NCBI GenBank assembly: GCA_028281365.1
Contig: JANQJZ010000014.1
Coordinates: 1 to 47,460, forward strand
Reading direction: 5' to 3'
Length of the DNA stretch: 47,460 nt
Source: Gammaproteobacteria bacterium
GTDB lineage: Bacteria; Pseudomonadota; Gammaproteobacteria; Eutrophobiales; Eutrophobiaceae
A program made the position numbers and the translations under genes. The notes beneath the pieces are model-generated. The model saw nothing but the letters and a program-made list of their open reading frames with translations, was not told the DNA's origin and ran no database searches. Below, piece after piece: positions 29,457 through 39,850 of this stretch; position 1 is the stretch's first letter, and every line of letters begins with the position of its first letter.

Positions 29457-30080
29457 ATGAAAGGCAGAGTCATAAATGCAATATTTTTAACTTTATGCTT
29501 GATAACGGGTAGTCTTCAAGCAGCGGCACCATCGCCCGATATGGTCGTGAAAGCGACGGCGGACGGCGTGATTGATCGTATTAAAACTCAACGTGCAGAA
29601 TTAGAAGCTAACCCTGAAAAAATTTATGACGTAGTCAATGAATTGATTATTCCTAATTTTGATTTTGTCAGTATGTCAAAATGGGTGCTGGGTAAAAACT
29701 GGAAAGCCGCTACACAAGCACAACGCAATGAATTCATGGAGCAGTTTAAAACCCTTTTAGTACGAACCTATGCAAGAGCCCTGCTGGAATATTCAGATCA
29801 GGAAATTAAATATTTCCCGGTTGAACAAAAGCCAAATTCAAATCTGGCAGTTGTTAAGACTGAATTAACCAGCTCCAGTGCGCAACCATTTCCAGTGGCC
29901 TATCGCATGCACCAGAAGAACGAACAGTGGAAAGTGGTTGATGTAGCCGTTGACGGTGTAAGTCTGGTGTCCACCTATCGCGGTTCATTTGCTACACAAA
30001 TCAAGAAAAATGGCTTTGATTCCCTGATAAAAGAACTGGCTGATAAAAACGAAAAACTTGCCAGCAATCTCTCTAAATAA
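29457..30080 (+). CDS. mlaC: MlaC/Ttg2D-family periplasmic phospholipid-binding protein
   Basis: A soluble periplasmic carrier that ferries phospholipids between the outer membrane (MlaA) and the inner membrane. It has 207 residues. A Sec signal peptide (NAIFLTLCLITGSLQAAA) would be cleaved near residue 23. The core has IPNFDFVSMSKWVLGKNWK, QRNEFMEQFKTLLVRTYARAL, and the end GVSLVSTYRGSFATQIKKNG typical of the family. The usual partners mlaF, mlaE, mlaD and mlaB are not adjacent; an RND exporter lies upstream instead. ibaG and murA downstream are the normal order. Confidence 0.92.
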   Translation: MKGRVINAIFLTLCLITGSLQAAAPSPDMVVKATADGVIDRIKTQRAELEANPEKIYDVVNELIIPNFDFVSMSKWVLGKNWKAATQAQRNEFMEQFKTLLVRTYARALLEYSDQEIKYFPVEQKPNSNLAVVKTELTSSSAQPFPVAYRMHQKNEQWKVVDVAVDGVSLVSTYRGSFATQIKKNGFDSLIKELADKNEKLASNLSK

Positions 30081-30107
30081 TTAGAATTCATCTATAAAGC
30101 TTTGCAA

Positions 30108-30130
30108 CAACCGGGCTATATGCCCGGTTG
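30108..30130 (+). terminator. stem-loop after mlaC
   Basis: CAACCGGGC (30108-30116) pairs perfectly with GCCCGGTTG (30122-30130) around a 5 nt loop; GCAA and TTGC can extend the stem across a small bulge. The downstream sequence ATTGCTTTATAC is only moderately U-rich, so it may act as a partial terminator or an mRNA 3' stabiliser. Confidence 0.6.
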
Positions 30131-30186
30131 ATTGCTTTATACAGGTATAATATTTTAGTCATATCTCCTTTTTTGGTATATCTAAT

Positions 30187-30426
30187 ATGAATCCGAATAC
30201 GATAAAAGAATTGATTCAAGCGGGCTTGCCCGACGCAGATGTTGTTGTCGAGGGTGAAGACGGTACTCATTTTCAAGCAAGAATAATCAGCAATTCATTT
30301 GCCGGAATGAATATGGTGCAGCAACACCAGATGGTATATAAGACACTGGGTGATAAAATGGGCACGGACATACATGCCTTATCTTTCCAAACGTATACTC
30401 CTGATGAATGGGAATCTCAAAAATAA
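30187..30426 (+). CDS. ibaG: BolA family protein IbaG
   Basis: A 79-residue BolA-like protein; family members work with monothiol glutaredoxins in iron-sulfur cluster handling, and ibaG is linked to acid resistance. NTIKELIQAGLPDADVVVEG and the helix-turn-like block FAGMNMVQQHQMVYKTLG, ending IHALSFQTYTPDEW, match the IbaG subgroup. It sits immediately upstream of murA as in most gammaproteobacteria. Confidence 0.93.
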   Translation: MNPNTIKELIQAGLPDADVVVEGEDGTHFQARIISNSFAGMNMVQQHQMVYKTLGDKMGTDIHALSFQTYTPDEWESQK

Positions 30427-30446
30427 ATTCAGATCCTCAGGCATAA

Positions 30447-31727
<1,281 letters not shown>

Positions 31728-31832
31728 AATCATCAACCCATGAAGCTCGGGTAACGAAACTTTTTCAGTGTTTCTCATTCTATTGTATCCTGCTGATTTT
31801 TATTGAATCTATATTTATCACTGTTAAACATT

Positions 31833-32471
31833 ATGTCGGACAAAATAACCATTGCTGTTTCTAAAGGCCGTATTTTTGATGAGGCGATGCCTTTGCTCGC
31901 ACAATTGGATATTGTCCCCAGGGATGATCCTGTTGAATCGCGAAAATTAATTCTTGAGACTAACCAGGCCAATATCCAGATTTTGATAATTCGCGCTACT
32001 GATGTTCCAACTTATGTTGAACGTGGTGCCGCAGAACTGGGTATTGCCGGAAAAGATGTGTTAATGGAATATTCAGGCGATGGTCTGTATGAGCCAATTG
32101 ATTTAGGTATTGCTAAATGCCGAATGATGTTGGCTGGTGTAAAAGGGGCCGGACCAATAACTGACAGGCCACGTGTTGCAACAAAATATATCAATATTAC
32201 TCGCGACTATTTTGCCAACAAGGGACAACAGGTTGAGATAATAAAGTTATATGGTTCCATGGAGCTTGGGCCAGTGCTTGGATTATCGGACTGGATTGTT
32301 GATTTGGTAGATACCGGAAATACGTTAAAGGCCAATGGACTGGAAACATTGGAACACATTGCTGATATCAGCTCCAGGTTGATCGTCAATAAGGCTGCTA
32401 TGAAAATGAAACCGGCATTAATTAAACCAATACTTAATCAATTATCTGACATTATTGGTAATAAAGAATGA
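31833..32471 (+). CDS. hisG: ATP phosphoribosyltransferase, short form
   Basis: First step of histidine synthesis. I use the ATG at 31833 ([19 protein letters not shown]), giving 212 residues; a TTG at 31803 would add ten poorly conserved residues. Motifs are [45 protein letters not shown] and [14 protein letters not shown]. The C-terminal histidine-binding regulatory domain is missing, so this is the short form that needs HisZ; no hisZ lies in the window. The stop overlaps hisD by 4 nt. Confidence 0.95.
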   Translation: MSDKITIAVSKGRIFDEAMPLLAQLDIVPRDDPVESRKLILETNQANIQILIIRATDVPTYVERGAAELGIAGKDVLMEYSGDGLYEPIDLGIAKCRMMLAGVKGAGPITDRPRVATKYINITRDYFANKGQQVEIIKLYGSMELGPVLGLSDWIVDLVDTGNTLKANGLETLEHIADISSRLIVNKAAMKMKPALIKPILNQLSDIIGNKE

Positions 32472-33760
32472 TTCGGCGTCTTGATACTGCAGATGCTGAT
32501 TTTGAAACAGCATTACAATCTTTGCTCTCTTCTACTGATGAACCTGATCAGGATATCGTCAGTACTGTTACAAATATTATTAAAAATATTCGTGAGCGTG
32601 GTGATGACGCTTTACTTGAATATACGAATGAGTTTGATCATCGTTCGGCTGATCTGGATGCGTTAGAGATAGATAAAAAAGAACTGGATGGGGCGTGGAA
32701 GCGAATACCTGAAGAGTTGCGTACAGGATTAAAACATGCAGCACAAAGAATTCGTGAATTTCACCAGAAACAAAAGCAGACAACATGGACCTTTGAAGAC
32801 GAAGAAGGCAATCTGCTCGGTCAGAAGATTACACCGTTAGACAGTGTCGGGGTATATGTGCCTGGAGGGAAAGCGGCTTATCCGTCTTCTGTTTTAATGA
32901 ATGTCATTCCGGCACATGTTGCGGGTGTTGAAGAAATAATTATGGTCGTGCCAACACCTAACGACGAACGAAATGATCTGGTTTTGGCAGCTGCAGCAAT
33001 AGCCGGTGTCGATCGGGCTTTTAGTATAGGCGGTGCACAGGCAGTTGCTGCATTGGCCTACGGTACAAATCTGGTTCCCAAGGTCGATAAGATCGTTGGG
33101 CCCGGAAATATTTATGTCGCGACAGCCAAACGTGAGGTGTTTGGTATTGTTGGTATTGATATGATTGCCGGACCTTCTGAAGTCGTTATTGTTAGTGATG
33201 GTAGTGCTGATCCGGATTGGGTAGCAATGGATATGTTTGCCCAGGCTGAACATGATGAGCAGGCAACTGCAATATTAATTACACCCGATGCAGAGTTTAT
33301 CGATAAAGTTTCTGACAGTATCGAAAAGCTGCTGCCGGAAATGGAACGGTCTGAAATTATTGAGGCTTCATTAACAAATAATGGCGCAATGATTAAGGTT
33401 GAAGATCTGGATCAGGCCATTGCTATCGTTAATACAATTGCACCCGAGCATCTCGAGTTATCAGTCTCTGATCCTGATGTTTTACTTGATGATATCAGGC
33501 ACGCCGGTGCCATCTTTATGGGACATTATTCTGCTGAAGTACTTGGGGATTATTGTGCCGGTCCCAACCATGTGTTACCAACCGCGCGTACTGCCCGATT
33601 TTCATCACCATTAGGTGTTTATGACTTTCAAAAACAATCATCATTGATTAAGTGCACTGATAAAACGGTAGCAAGTATTGCAGGAACTTCTTCAGTATTG
33701 GCTAAAGGTGAAGGTTTGACGGCACATGCGCGTTCAGCGGAATTTCGTCGCGATTCTTGA
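32468..33760 (+). CDS. hisD: histidinol dehydrogenase
   Basis: Catalyses the last two steps of histidine synthesis with zinc and NAD. It has 430 residues. Landmarks are [23 protein letters not shown], split around the loop, [49 protein letters not shown], and the zinc-site region [36 protein letters not shown] holds the catalytic residues. It is coupled to hisG. The next his gene, hisC, is 6 kb away, beyond the zinc cluster, whereas many relatives keep hisG-hisD-hisC contiguous. Confidence 0.97.
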   Translation: MIRRLDTADADFETALQSLLSSTDEPDQDIVSTVTNIIKNIRERGDDALLEYTNEFDHRSADLDALEIDKKELDGAWKRIPEELRTGLKHAAQRIREFHQKQKQTTWTFEDEEGNLLGQKITPLDSVGVYVPGGKAAYPSSVLMNVIPAHVAGVEEIIMVVPTPNDERNDLVLAAAAIAGVDRAFSIGGAQAVAALAYGTNLVPKVDKIVGPGNIYVATAKREVFGIVGIDMIAGPSEVVIVSDGSADPDWVAMDMFAQAEHDEQATAILITPDAEFIDKVSDSIEKLLPEMERSEIIEASLTNNGAMIKVEDLDQAIAIVNTIAPEHLELSVSDPDVLLDDIRHAGAIFMGHYSAEVLGDYCAGPNHVLPTARTARFSSPLGVYDFQKQSSLIKCTDKTVASIAGTSSVLAKGEGLTAHARSAEFRRDS

Positions 33761-33782
33761 TCTATAATTTTATTAGATAAGC

Positions 33783-35039
33783 TTAGACTTTGACGGTCAG
33801 GCCATCTTTCAGACTACGTTTGTAAGCTATGAGAGAAGGGATAAGTCCAAGTAATGCCGCCAAACTAATAATAATGGTCAGTACATAAACCATCTCGAGA
33901 CTAATCGGCATAGCACTGATAAACAGACCGTACTCTGTTACCAGTATCGGTTTAATAATAGACAGCAATACAAAGATAAGAGCAACCCCAAGCAAACAGC
34001 CAATTAAAGCCAGTACAACCGCTTCGATCATTAACAATAAAAAGACATAAAGTGGTTGAGCACCTAACGAACGCAAGATGGCTATTTCACGCCGCCGTTC
34101 GTTCAATCCGGCAATCAGTGTCGTTAACATACCGGTCAAACCAGCAACCACGACCATGGCAGAGATAATTAACAATAGGTTTTCAATTACTGATACGATC
34201 TGCCACAACTCTACCAGGGCAACACCAGGTAATACCGCCATCAGTGGTTCTTTTCTATATTCGTTGATATAACGCTGAAGCTTGAATGTCGCTATCTTTG
34301 ACTTTAGACCCACCATCATTGCAGTGATCGATGCCGGGGTCAGATCATGCTTAAGTGCGTCCTCGGCAGAAATAACGAGTCCGGGTATCTTGACACCTTG
34401 CTGCCAATCCAAATGTATCGCCTCGATTCCGGCCAGACTAACATGTACTGTTCGATCAACCGGTGTTCCAGTTGCCTGTAATATTCCGACAACAGTAAAG
34501 GGTTTATCGTCATGCTTACTGAAACTGACTTTACCTAAACCATGCGAAATGATGATTTTTTGTTCGACCTGATAGCCCAGTTCTTTTGCAACGCTATACC
34601 CGAGTACCGCATCATAAACACCTTTAAATGACTCACCCTTACTGAAGGCTAACGGTTGTTTATCACCAAATCGATAATGATCGAAATAGCTCTGTGTCGT
34701 TCCCATTACTCGAAAACCCTTATGGGAATCACCCAATGATATGGGTATTGTCCAGGCAATATTCTTGTTCTCGGCAATCTCCTGATAACTTTCCCATGAA
34801 ATATTATTGGTCGCATTACCAATACGAAACACAGAATAAAGCAACAGATTTACCTGGCCGGAACGGGCACCGACTATGAGGTCTACGCCCGAAACGGTCT
34901 TGGTAAAACTGTCTTTTGCCTGGCGTCTGAGATGATCTACACCCAATAGCAGACTGACGCTGATCGCGATTGAAAGTATCGTTAACAAGATACTGGAACG
35001 CCTGTTCCATAAACTGAGGATGACCAATCGAAAAAACAT
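33783..35039 (-). CDS. FtsX/MacB-type ABC transporter permease (zinc cluster)
   Basis: A 418-residue permease with one N-terminal helix (ILLTILSIAISVSLLLGV), a periplasmic domain (about 45-265) and three C-terminal helices, the MacB/FtsX layout. GLNERRREIAILRSLGAQPL is the coupling-helix motif before the last helices. It overlaps the ATPase gene by 1 nt, so both make one transporter. Related permease-ATPase pairs sit with DUF3299 and DUF2796 genes in zinc-regulated clusters (as I recall, the Vibrio cholerae zrg genes). It converges on hisD with a 22 bp gap. Confidence 0.85.
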   Translation of the reverse strand: MFFRLVILSLWNRRSSILLTILSIAISVSLLLGVDHLRRQAKDSFTKTVSGVDLIVGARSGQVNLLLYSVFRIGNATNNISWESYQEIAENKNIAWTIPISLGDSHKGFRVMGTTQSYFDHYRFGDKQPLAFSKGESFKGVYDAVLGYSVAKELGYQVEQKIIISHGLGKVSFSKHDDKPFTVVGILQATGTPVDRTVHVSLAGIEAIHLDWQQGVKIPGLVISAEDALKHDLTPASITAMMVGLKSKIATFKLQRYINEYRKEPLMAVLPGVALVELWQIVSVIENLLLIISAMVVVAGLTGMLTTLIAGLNERRREIAILRSLGAQPLYVFLLLMIEAVVLALIGCLLGVALIFVLLSIIKPILVTEYGLFISAMPISLEMVYVLTIIISLAALLGLIPSLIAYKRSLKDGLTVKV

Positions 35040-35749
35040 CAGATTTCCACATCCTCGTTAGCAAGCGAATTTATATTGATTTGCCGATCAAAATAATGTG
35101 CCAGGCTTTTATCATGACTAACAAAGACTATGCTACTGTCTGTATCGGCAACAGATTTTAATAAGAGTTTAATAAAGACATCACGAGTATCCTGATCAAG
35201 GGCAGAGGTCGGTTCATCTGCGATAATTAATTCAGGTTGTCCGATCAACGCTCGCGCAACAGCAATACGTTGTTGCTGACCAACACTTAATTGAGTGGCC
35301 TGACGATGGTATAAGCTATCGTCCAAACCTAAAGAGTCCAGAATCTTTACTGCAACTTTATGCAAGGTCCCTTGTGCCAGTACCTTATTTTTCCGTTTAT
35401 CGGAAAAATGACAAGGCAATATCACGTTATCGATGACATTGAGGTAAGGTAACAAATTAAATTGTTGAAAAATTAGTCCAATGTGATCAGCACGAAATTT
35501 GTCACGCCGAGTTGTCTTAAGTGAACCAATGTCCGTTCCCAGTATCTTAATAGTACCCTGTACTGGAACATGAATCCCTGTCAATAAATCAAGCAGGGTT
35601 GTTTTACCGGAACCGGATGGTCCTTGTAGAAACAATTTTTCTTTCTGTTTAACAGCGAGTGAAGAGATGTTGAGAACCCAGTCAGGATTACTTTGCCAAT
35701 GAAACTTCAGTGATGAAACGGAAACAGTATTTAAATTCATGTAGTTCAA
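35039..35749 (-). CDS. ABC transporter ATP-binding protein (zinc cluster)
   Basis: A 236-residue ATPase of the LolD/MacB type. Walker A is GPSGSGKTT (about 43-51), followed by the Q-loop segment IGLIFQQFNLLPYLNVIDN. The signature is LSVGQQQRIAVARAL and Walker B LIIADEPTSALD, with the H-loop VFVSHD. The first Met is used here, though the Met three codons on is possible. It should energise the adjacent permease, and its promoter region faces the divergent DUF3299 gene. Confidence 0.9.
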   Translation of the reverse strand: MNYMNLNTVSVSSLKFHWQSNPDWVLNISSLAVKQKEKLFLQGPSGSGKTTLLDLLTGIHVPVQGTIKILGTDIGSLKTTRRDKFRADHIGLIFQQFNLLPYLNVIDNVILPCHFSDKRKNKVLAQGTLHKVAVKILDSLGLDDSLYHRQATQLSVGQQQRIAVARALIGQPELIIADEPTSALDQDTRDVFIKLLLKSVADTDSSIVFVSHDKSLAHYFDRQININSLANEDVEI

Positions 35750-35768
35750 TTCTACTAATAACTAACAG

Positions 35769-35791
35769 TAAGTGTTATATTTTTAAATAAT
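35769..35791. promoter_or_regulatory. possible weak Zur-like site between ATPase and DUF3299 genes
   Basis: Around TGTTATA at 35773-35779 the sequence agrees with the gammaproteobacterial Zur box (as I recall it) at about 14 of 22 positions; the right half is poor. A shared site in this 62 bp divergent gap would fit joint zinc control of both units. This is weak evidence. Confidence 0.25.
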
Positions 35792-35811
35792 TATCAGGTC
35801 GAGCCTTAATT

Positions 35812-36363
35812 ATGCGATTATTTTATATTGTTCTCATGTATCTTTGCTTTATTTTTCAGGTCAATGCCCTGGAATACAAGGCACTCGACTGGGACCAGTT
35901 AATTCCGGAAGAAGAGCTGAAGATCATGAAAAACCTTTCAGCTTTCTTGGCTAACCCGCATCAACCCCTGGATCCTAATAGCGGAATTCGTGATGAAATT
36001 ACAACGGCATTAGATCAACTCGGTGATCCCGACATTCAGGGACTGATGAATTCGATTAATGTCAGACCGGAGCTTAATAACAAATCTGTAAGCATCCCCG
36101 GTTTTATTGTGCCCGTTGAAACCAATGCAGAAAATGCGATCACTGAATTCTTCCTGGTGCCTTATTTTGGCGCATGTATTCATGTTCCACCACCACCTCC
36201 TAACCAGATCATATACGTTCGTTATGATAAAGGGCTGCAGGTAAAGGAAATATGGATGCCGTTTGAGATCAGGGGCACTCTATTTACTGAACTTCTGGAA
36301 AATGATATTGCCATCTCTGCCTATACATTCATTGCTGATTATGTGGAAGAATACAAAGAGTAA
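35812..36363 (+). CDS. DUF3299 periplasmic protein (zinc cluster)
   Basis: A 183-residue exported protein. Its signal peptide (RLFYIVLMYLCFIFQVNA) would be cleaved before LEYKALDWDQLIP. The DUF3299 core contains SIPGFIVPVE, FLVPYFGACIHVPPPPPNQ and a C-terminal ADYVEEY. The Cys-x-His pair in GACIHVPPP is a plausible metal site. It diverges from the ABC genes and is probably the extracytoplasmic partner of that transporter, by analogy with zinc clusters in other bacteria. The exact role is unproven. Confidence 0.85.
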   Translation: MRLFYIVLMYLCFIFQVNALEYKALDWDQLIPEEELKIMKNLSAFLANPHQPLDPNSGIRDEITTALDQLGDPDIQGLMNSINVRPELNNKSVSIPGFIVPVETNAENAITEFFLVPYFGACIHVPPPPPNQIIYVRYDKGLQVKEIWMPFEIRGTLFTELLENDIAISAYTFIADYVEEYKE

Positions 36364-36366
36364 TCG

Positions 36367-36993
36367 TCAAATAGCCTGTTCCTCCATAAGTAGATCTAAG
36401 TTTTTATAAGCTGTCTCATAAAAATTATCTGGCTCACCTTGGTATAGACCAATATCTAAATCGATCTTGTATTTTAAAAATTGCTTAATAATCGAATACG
36501 CTTCTTTTTTATATTCATCCCAACTTATATTCACAGCACTAAGCATTTGTCTCTCGTGATAGAGCGCTACGGACTTTTCCCTGAAATCAGTATAAGCCGC
36601 CATCAAGCCATATAAATCTGCAGCGCGAACGACTTGATCTTCTGTTGAATTACATTTCGCATGCATCTGTGTAGACATAATCGCCTGTTTGACCTGCCAG
36701 ATATGAATTTCCGAATAATCTTCATCAATAAGTACATTCTCTGCCAAACTGGCAGAATAAGATTCCTTGGAATCATATCCGAGTGTTTCATGATTTTCAT
36801 GATAGCCAGCATCATGAAACAGAATAGCGTGGTAAATAACAGGTTCATTAAAATCGATTCCATTCTTCCTGCATTCGAACAGTATTTCATCACCCGCTGC
36901 CAATACATCGAGGATATGTTGAAAGTTATGATAGGGTAAATGCGTACTATATAAGCTGGCAGTTATCTTTTCTAAACGTTCATCGCGTATCAT
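36367..36993 (-). CDS. HD-domain protein, predicted metal-dependent phosphohydrolase
   Basis: A 208-residue protein with a small HD fold: YHNFQHILDVLAAGDEI (first His), AILFHDAGYHENHET (the HD pair), QAIMSTQMHAK, and the distal Asp in RAADLYGLMAAY. This arrangement matches predicted metal-dependent HD phosphohydrolases of unknown substrate. It overlaps the preceding small gene by 14 nt and converges with the DUF3299 gene across 3 bp. Its position inside the zinc cluster hints at a zinc-related or zinc-sparing role, but that is guesswork. Confidence 0.8.
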   Translation of the reverse strand: MIRDERLEKITASLYSTHLPYHNFQHILDVLAAGDEILFECRKNGIDFNEPVIYHAILFHDAGYHENHETLGYDSKESYSASLAENVLIDEDYSEIHIWQVKQAIMSTQMHAKCNSTEDQVVRAADLYGLMAAYTDFREKSVALYHERQMLSAVNISWDEYKKEAYSIIKQFLKYKIDLDIGLYQGEPDNFYETAYKNLDLLMEEQAI

Positions 36994-37207
36994 TTAGCTC
37001 TTTTTTAGCTTGTTTAAACCATGCTACGACATTTTCTAAATGTTGTTTACCATATATTTTTATGAAATGCTGAGTATAAGTAGATTGTATATTTTTTAAT
37101 TCCATCAGCCGTTGTTCAATATAATTGATTGTCAACGGTATGCCACATTCAACAGTAATACAGTATTTCCATTCGGCATAATTAGATGGAATAAGTTGCT
37201 GATACAT
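36980..37207 (-). CDS. 75-residue hypothetical protein in the zinc cluster
   Basis: Unrecognised. The protein reads as a soluble, mostly helical chain (MYQQLIPSNYAEWKYCITV, then a helix ending FKQAKKELNDTR), with two cysteines flanking a short segment (WKYCITVECGIPL). It lies 33 bp after the DUF2796 gene and overlaps the HD gene by 14 nt, so it is probably translated as part of the zinc-responsive operon. Confidence 0.65.
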   Translation of the reverse strand: MYQQLIPSNYAEWKYCITVECGIPLTINYIEQRLMELKNIQSTYTQHFIKIYGKQHLENVVAWFKQAKKELNDTR

Positions 37208-37240
37208 TTATTAATACTAAATATATAAATAGTAATTCAA

Positions 37241-37822
37241 TCAAAATTTCACTAATGTATTTTCTGAACTCAAGTCTGTTTTTCCCTGCTTTTGTTCATG
37301 AATCCAGTTTAAATCGACATGCTCAAACCCAGGAAAGTTTTTAAATAAATTAATGTCCAGGCTGAGGTCTTTTAATGAGTCGCAATAGACTGTGTAATTA
37401 AGATGATATTCACTATGCACATCGTTATGCTCGTCATCGTGATGTTTGTCGTGATGGTCGTCATGATGTTTATCGTCATGTGAATCATGAGCAAACTCCA
37501 GTTCACTCCCGGTTTGTTTACACTGCTTATCTGGAATTGATAAAATACTCAGATAGCTTTTAAATTGTTCATTAGCCTGCTTGACAATAGCATGGTGTTC
37601 TTCAGTTTTAGGTTCATGCTCAAAGCCGAGTATATTCATGGCCGGTGACTCAAGTTCTATCAATATAGTTTTATCTTCAACCACAATATTTAACACGGCG
37701 GCACCATGAACATGTACGTCTTCTTGATGGTGGTGTTCATCGGTATCAGAAAATACATTCAATGAAAAAGTCATCAAAATTGTAGTGATTGCGAGCTGTT
37801 TAATCTTATTTTTCATAGTCAT
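37241..37822 (-). CDS. His-rich DUF2796 periplasmic zinc-binding protein (ZrgA-like)
   Basis: A 193-residue exported protein with a signal peptide ending near SLNVFSDTDEHHH. There are two histidine clusters: an N-terminal DEHHHQEDVHVHG and a central run of about 30 residues (positions about 113-137) made of His, Asp, Glu and Lys, such as DDKHHDDHHDKHHDD. This suits capture of periplasmic zinc. The N-terminal HVHGAAVLNIVVE and IELESPAMNILGFEH are DUF2796 hallmarks. The ATG at 37816 (MKNKIKQL) has better ribosome-site spacing (AAGGA, 9 nt) and may be the true start. Confidence 0.88.
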   Translation of the reverse strand: MTMKNKIKQLAITTILMTFSLNVFSDTDEHHHQEDVHVHGAAVLNIVVEDKTILIELESPAMNILGFEHEPKTEEHHAIVKQANEQFKSYLSILSIPDKQCKQTGSELEFAHDSHDDKHHDDHHDKHHDDEHNDVHSEYHLNYTVYCDSLKDLSLDINLFKNFPGFEHVDLNWIHEQKQGKTDLSSENTLVKF

Positions 37823-37837
37823 ATATCCTTTCTTATT

Positions 37838-38500
37838 TCAAACAAAGTCCAATGATAATAACAAACGTGAGTTCCCTTTACCTACGACAGGGGAACGATG
37901 CACCAGACCGCGACCAGTATTGTCTGGCCAGTACTCACCTTTTAATAAAGCAATACTGTTTGGCTGGAGACGCATAATCTGATCTTCTTCCAGATAAATG
38001 CCAGATTCGTTATCTGGTTTTCCATTATTACCACGTCCCAGTTTACTCCGATCAAGGTTGTTTTCTGATAGCCATTCAGAGCCTGATTGATTATAGGTTG
38101 TTAACAAACGGCAAGGGACATTATCGGTGTGAAACCTGGGGCACATCGCTCGATCTAATACGGTTAACCGTAGACCAATATTAACTAATCCGAATAATAA
38201 GCTGTACATATCGCATAATTGAAATAAATCATATACGAACTCATCTTTTTCATCATAATCGGGTAATGCTTCGTTTAAAACAGATTCGACCGTATTCATA
38301 TTGACGATTTTACAGATTGCAAAAGCCGGTTTATTGCCAGCTAATTCTCTGGCATAAGCGCTGACATCCGGGTCGAGTTCTCTGTTATAACAAACCAGAT
38401 TTATATCTTTTTCGTAGATTCGTGAAAGAATATCTGTATGCCCGGATTCAATAGAATATGGCATATCCGGATTTGAATAAACGACATTCATCTCTGCCAC
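37838..38500 (-). CDS. DUF1826 protein (zinc cluster)
   Basis: A 220-residue cytoplasmic protein. The block [20 protein letters not shown], in its core [14 protein letters not shown], has a Cys-His-Asp-Cys set that could bind metal. [24 protein letters not shown]-free [19 protein letters not shown] and a C-terminal RLLLSLDFV follow. DUF1826 genes commonly lie beside COG0523 GTPases under Zur control. It overlaps the end of zigA by 13 nt, so the two are co-translated. The HxD and downstream Arg/His pattern is reminiscent of Fe(II)/2-oxoglutarate enzymes but this is uncertain. Confidence 0.85.
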   Translation of the reverse strand: MAEMNVVYSNPDMPYSIESGHTDILSRIYEKDINLVCYNRELDPDVSAYARELAGNKPAFAICKIVNMNTVESVLNEALPDYDEKDEFVYDLFQLCDMYSLLFGLVNIGLRLTVLDRAMCPRFHTDNVPCRLLTTYNQSGSEWLSENNLDRSKLGRGNNGKPDNESGIYLEEDQIMRLQPNSIALLKGEYWPDNTGRGLVHRSPVVGKGNSRLLLSLDFV

Positions 38501-39693
38501 TCCGGAAAAGGATCATCCAGTAATGCCCAATAGGCTTTCCCTTTTAATAAATCGTCATCGCTTAGTAAGCATGCATCGAGTTGCTTTCTGATTTTATTTT
38601 CATTAAGTGATTGACCGATAAATACCAGTTCCTGACGCATATCGCCAAATGGTTCAATCCATTTTTCCCTGATTGACGCCAGATATTCTTCGTCTTCCGG
38701 CCACTGATTTTCTGGAACAGCTTTCCAGAACATTCCGGCAAAGCTGTATCTGGCCACACCACCTGCCTGGCTCCACTGTATGGCATATTCAGGTCGAGTG
38801 GCTAACCAAAAATAACCTTTCGAGCGCAACAACTTACCATCAAGCTTATCCCAGTTCTGGTGTAAAAAATCATAAAACTTATCAGGATAAAACGGTTTAC
38901 GTGCCGCATAGACAAAACTTTTAATACCGTATTCCTCAGTTTCCGGTTTATGCTCACCACGCATCTCTTGCAACCAGCCTGGCGCTTGTTGAGCCTTCAG
39001 AAAATCAAACTTTTGTGTGTTAATGACTTTATTCAATGGTACTTTGCCATTTTCAATTGGCAAAATTTCTGCTGTTCGATTAAGTCCTTGCAAAATAGCT
39101 TTCAGGTTATCCAATTGTTTGGTGTCAATCAGATCCGTTTTACTTATTAAAATAACATCGCAAAATTCAATTTGATCGATGAGTAGATCTGCAACATTAC
39201 GTTCATCGTCTTCGCCCAGGCTTTCTCCTCTATCGAGTAAATCCAGCGCTTCTTCAAAATCTTTTATGAAATTAACAGCATCAACTACTGTTACCATCGT
39301 GTCTAAACGTGCAACTTCTGCGAGGCTTTCGCCGCTCTCATCTTCAAAGGTAAAAGTTTCTGCAACGGGAAGGGGTTCCGATATGCCGGTTGATTCGATC
39401 ATGAGATAATCAAATCGTTTGTTACGCGCCAATTCTTTCACTTCAAGTAAGAGATCCTCACGTAACGTACAACAGATACAACCATTACTCATCTCGACCA
39501 GTTTTTCTTCTGTTCTGTTGAGTTCTACTTCTTGTTTCACCAGTGAGGCATCAATATTGATCTCACTCATGTCATTAACAATCACGGCAACCTTGCGTCC
39601 TTCACGATTATTAAGAACATGGTTTAGTACCGTGGTCTTACCCGCACCCAAAAAGCCCGAAAGTACCGTTACCGGTAAACGTTCAGTTTCCAT
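38488..39693 (-). CDS. zigA: zinc-regulated COG0523 GTPase (ZigA-type metallochaperone)
   Basis: A 401-residue G3E GTPase. Walker [10 protein letters not shown] spans 13-21. The metal-binding motif [10 protein letters not shown] gives C72, C74 and C75. [13 protein letters not shown], the guanine-specific SKTDL motif, and a C-terminal domain with [13 protein letters not shown], in the long ZigA form, follow. Family members hand zinc to client enzymes when zinc is scarce. It is the first gene of the minus-strand run, and a Zur-like site lies 23 bp upstream of its start. Confidence 0.92.
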   Translation of the reverse strand: METERLPVTVLSGFLGAGKTTVLNHVLNNREGRKVAVIVNDMSEINIDASLVKQEVELNRTEEKLVEMSNGCICCTLREDLLLEVKELARNKRFDYLMIESTGISEPLPVAETFTFEDESGESLAEVARLDTMVTVVDAVNFIKDFEEALDLLDRGESLGEDDERNVADLLIDQIEFCDVILISKTDLIDTKQLDNLKAILQGLNRTAEILPIENGKVPLNKVINTQKFDFLKAQQAPGWLQEMRGEHKPETEEYGIKSFVYAARKPFYPDKFYDFLHQNWDKLDGKLLRSKGYFWLATRPEYAIQWSQAGGVARYSFAGMFWKAVPENQWPEDEEYLASIREKWIEPFGDMRQELVFIGQSLNENKIRKQLDACLLSDDDLLKGKAYWALLDDPFPEWQR

Positions 39694-39715
39694 TGTCTTG
39701 ATCTAGCTATTCTTA

Positions 39716-39738
39716 TTAATGTTATGTTATAACATATC
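39716..39738. promoter_or_regulatory. Zur-like operator upstream of zigA
   Basis: The 23 bp site contains AATGTTAT (39718-39725) and TATAACAT (39728-39735), the two half-sites of the gammaproteobacterial Zur box. Against the consensus as I recall it, 18 of 22 informative positions match. A second register (39721-39743) has GTTATG/CATAAC ends, so two dimers could bind side by side. It lies between divergent zigA and hisC, nearer zigA. Confidence 0.8.
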
Positions 39739-39788
39739 ATAACTGACAGGGAAAATCAGTACCCAATTAAATTCAATATTCTCAGCAG

Positions 39789-39817
39789 TTAAATAAACGG
39801 ATCAGCCCGTGTAGAAT
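39789..39817 (+). promoter_or_regulatory. candidate hisC promoter
   Basis: TTAAAT (39789-39794) and TAGAAT (39812-39817) are spaced by 17 bp, the ideal sigma-70 distance. The -10 matches 5 of 6 and the -35 only 3 of 6. Separation of hisC from hisD by the zinc cluster means it needs its own promoter. Confidence 0.4.
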
Positions 39818-39850
39818 TATCAATTTACAAATTTCTGTCTGTAACGATCA

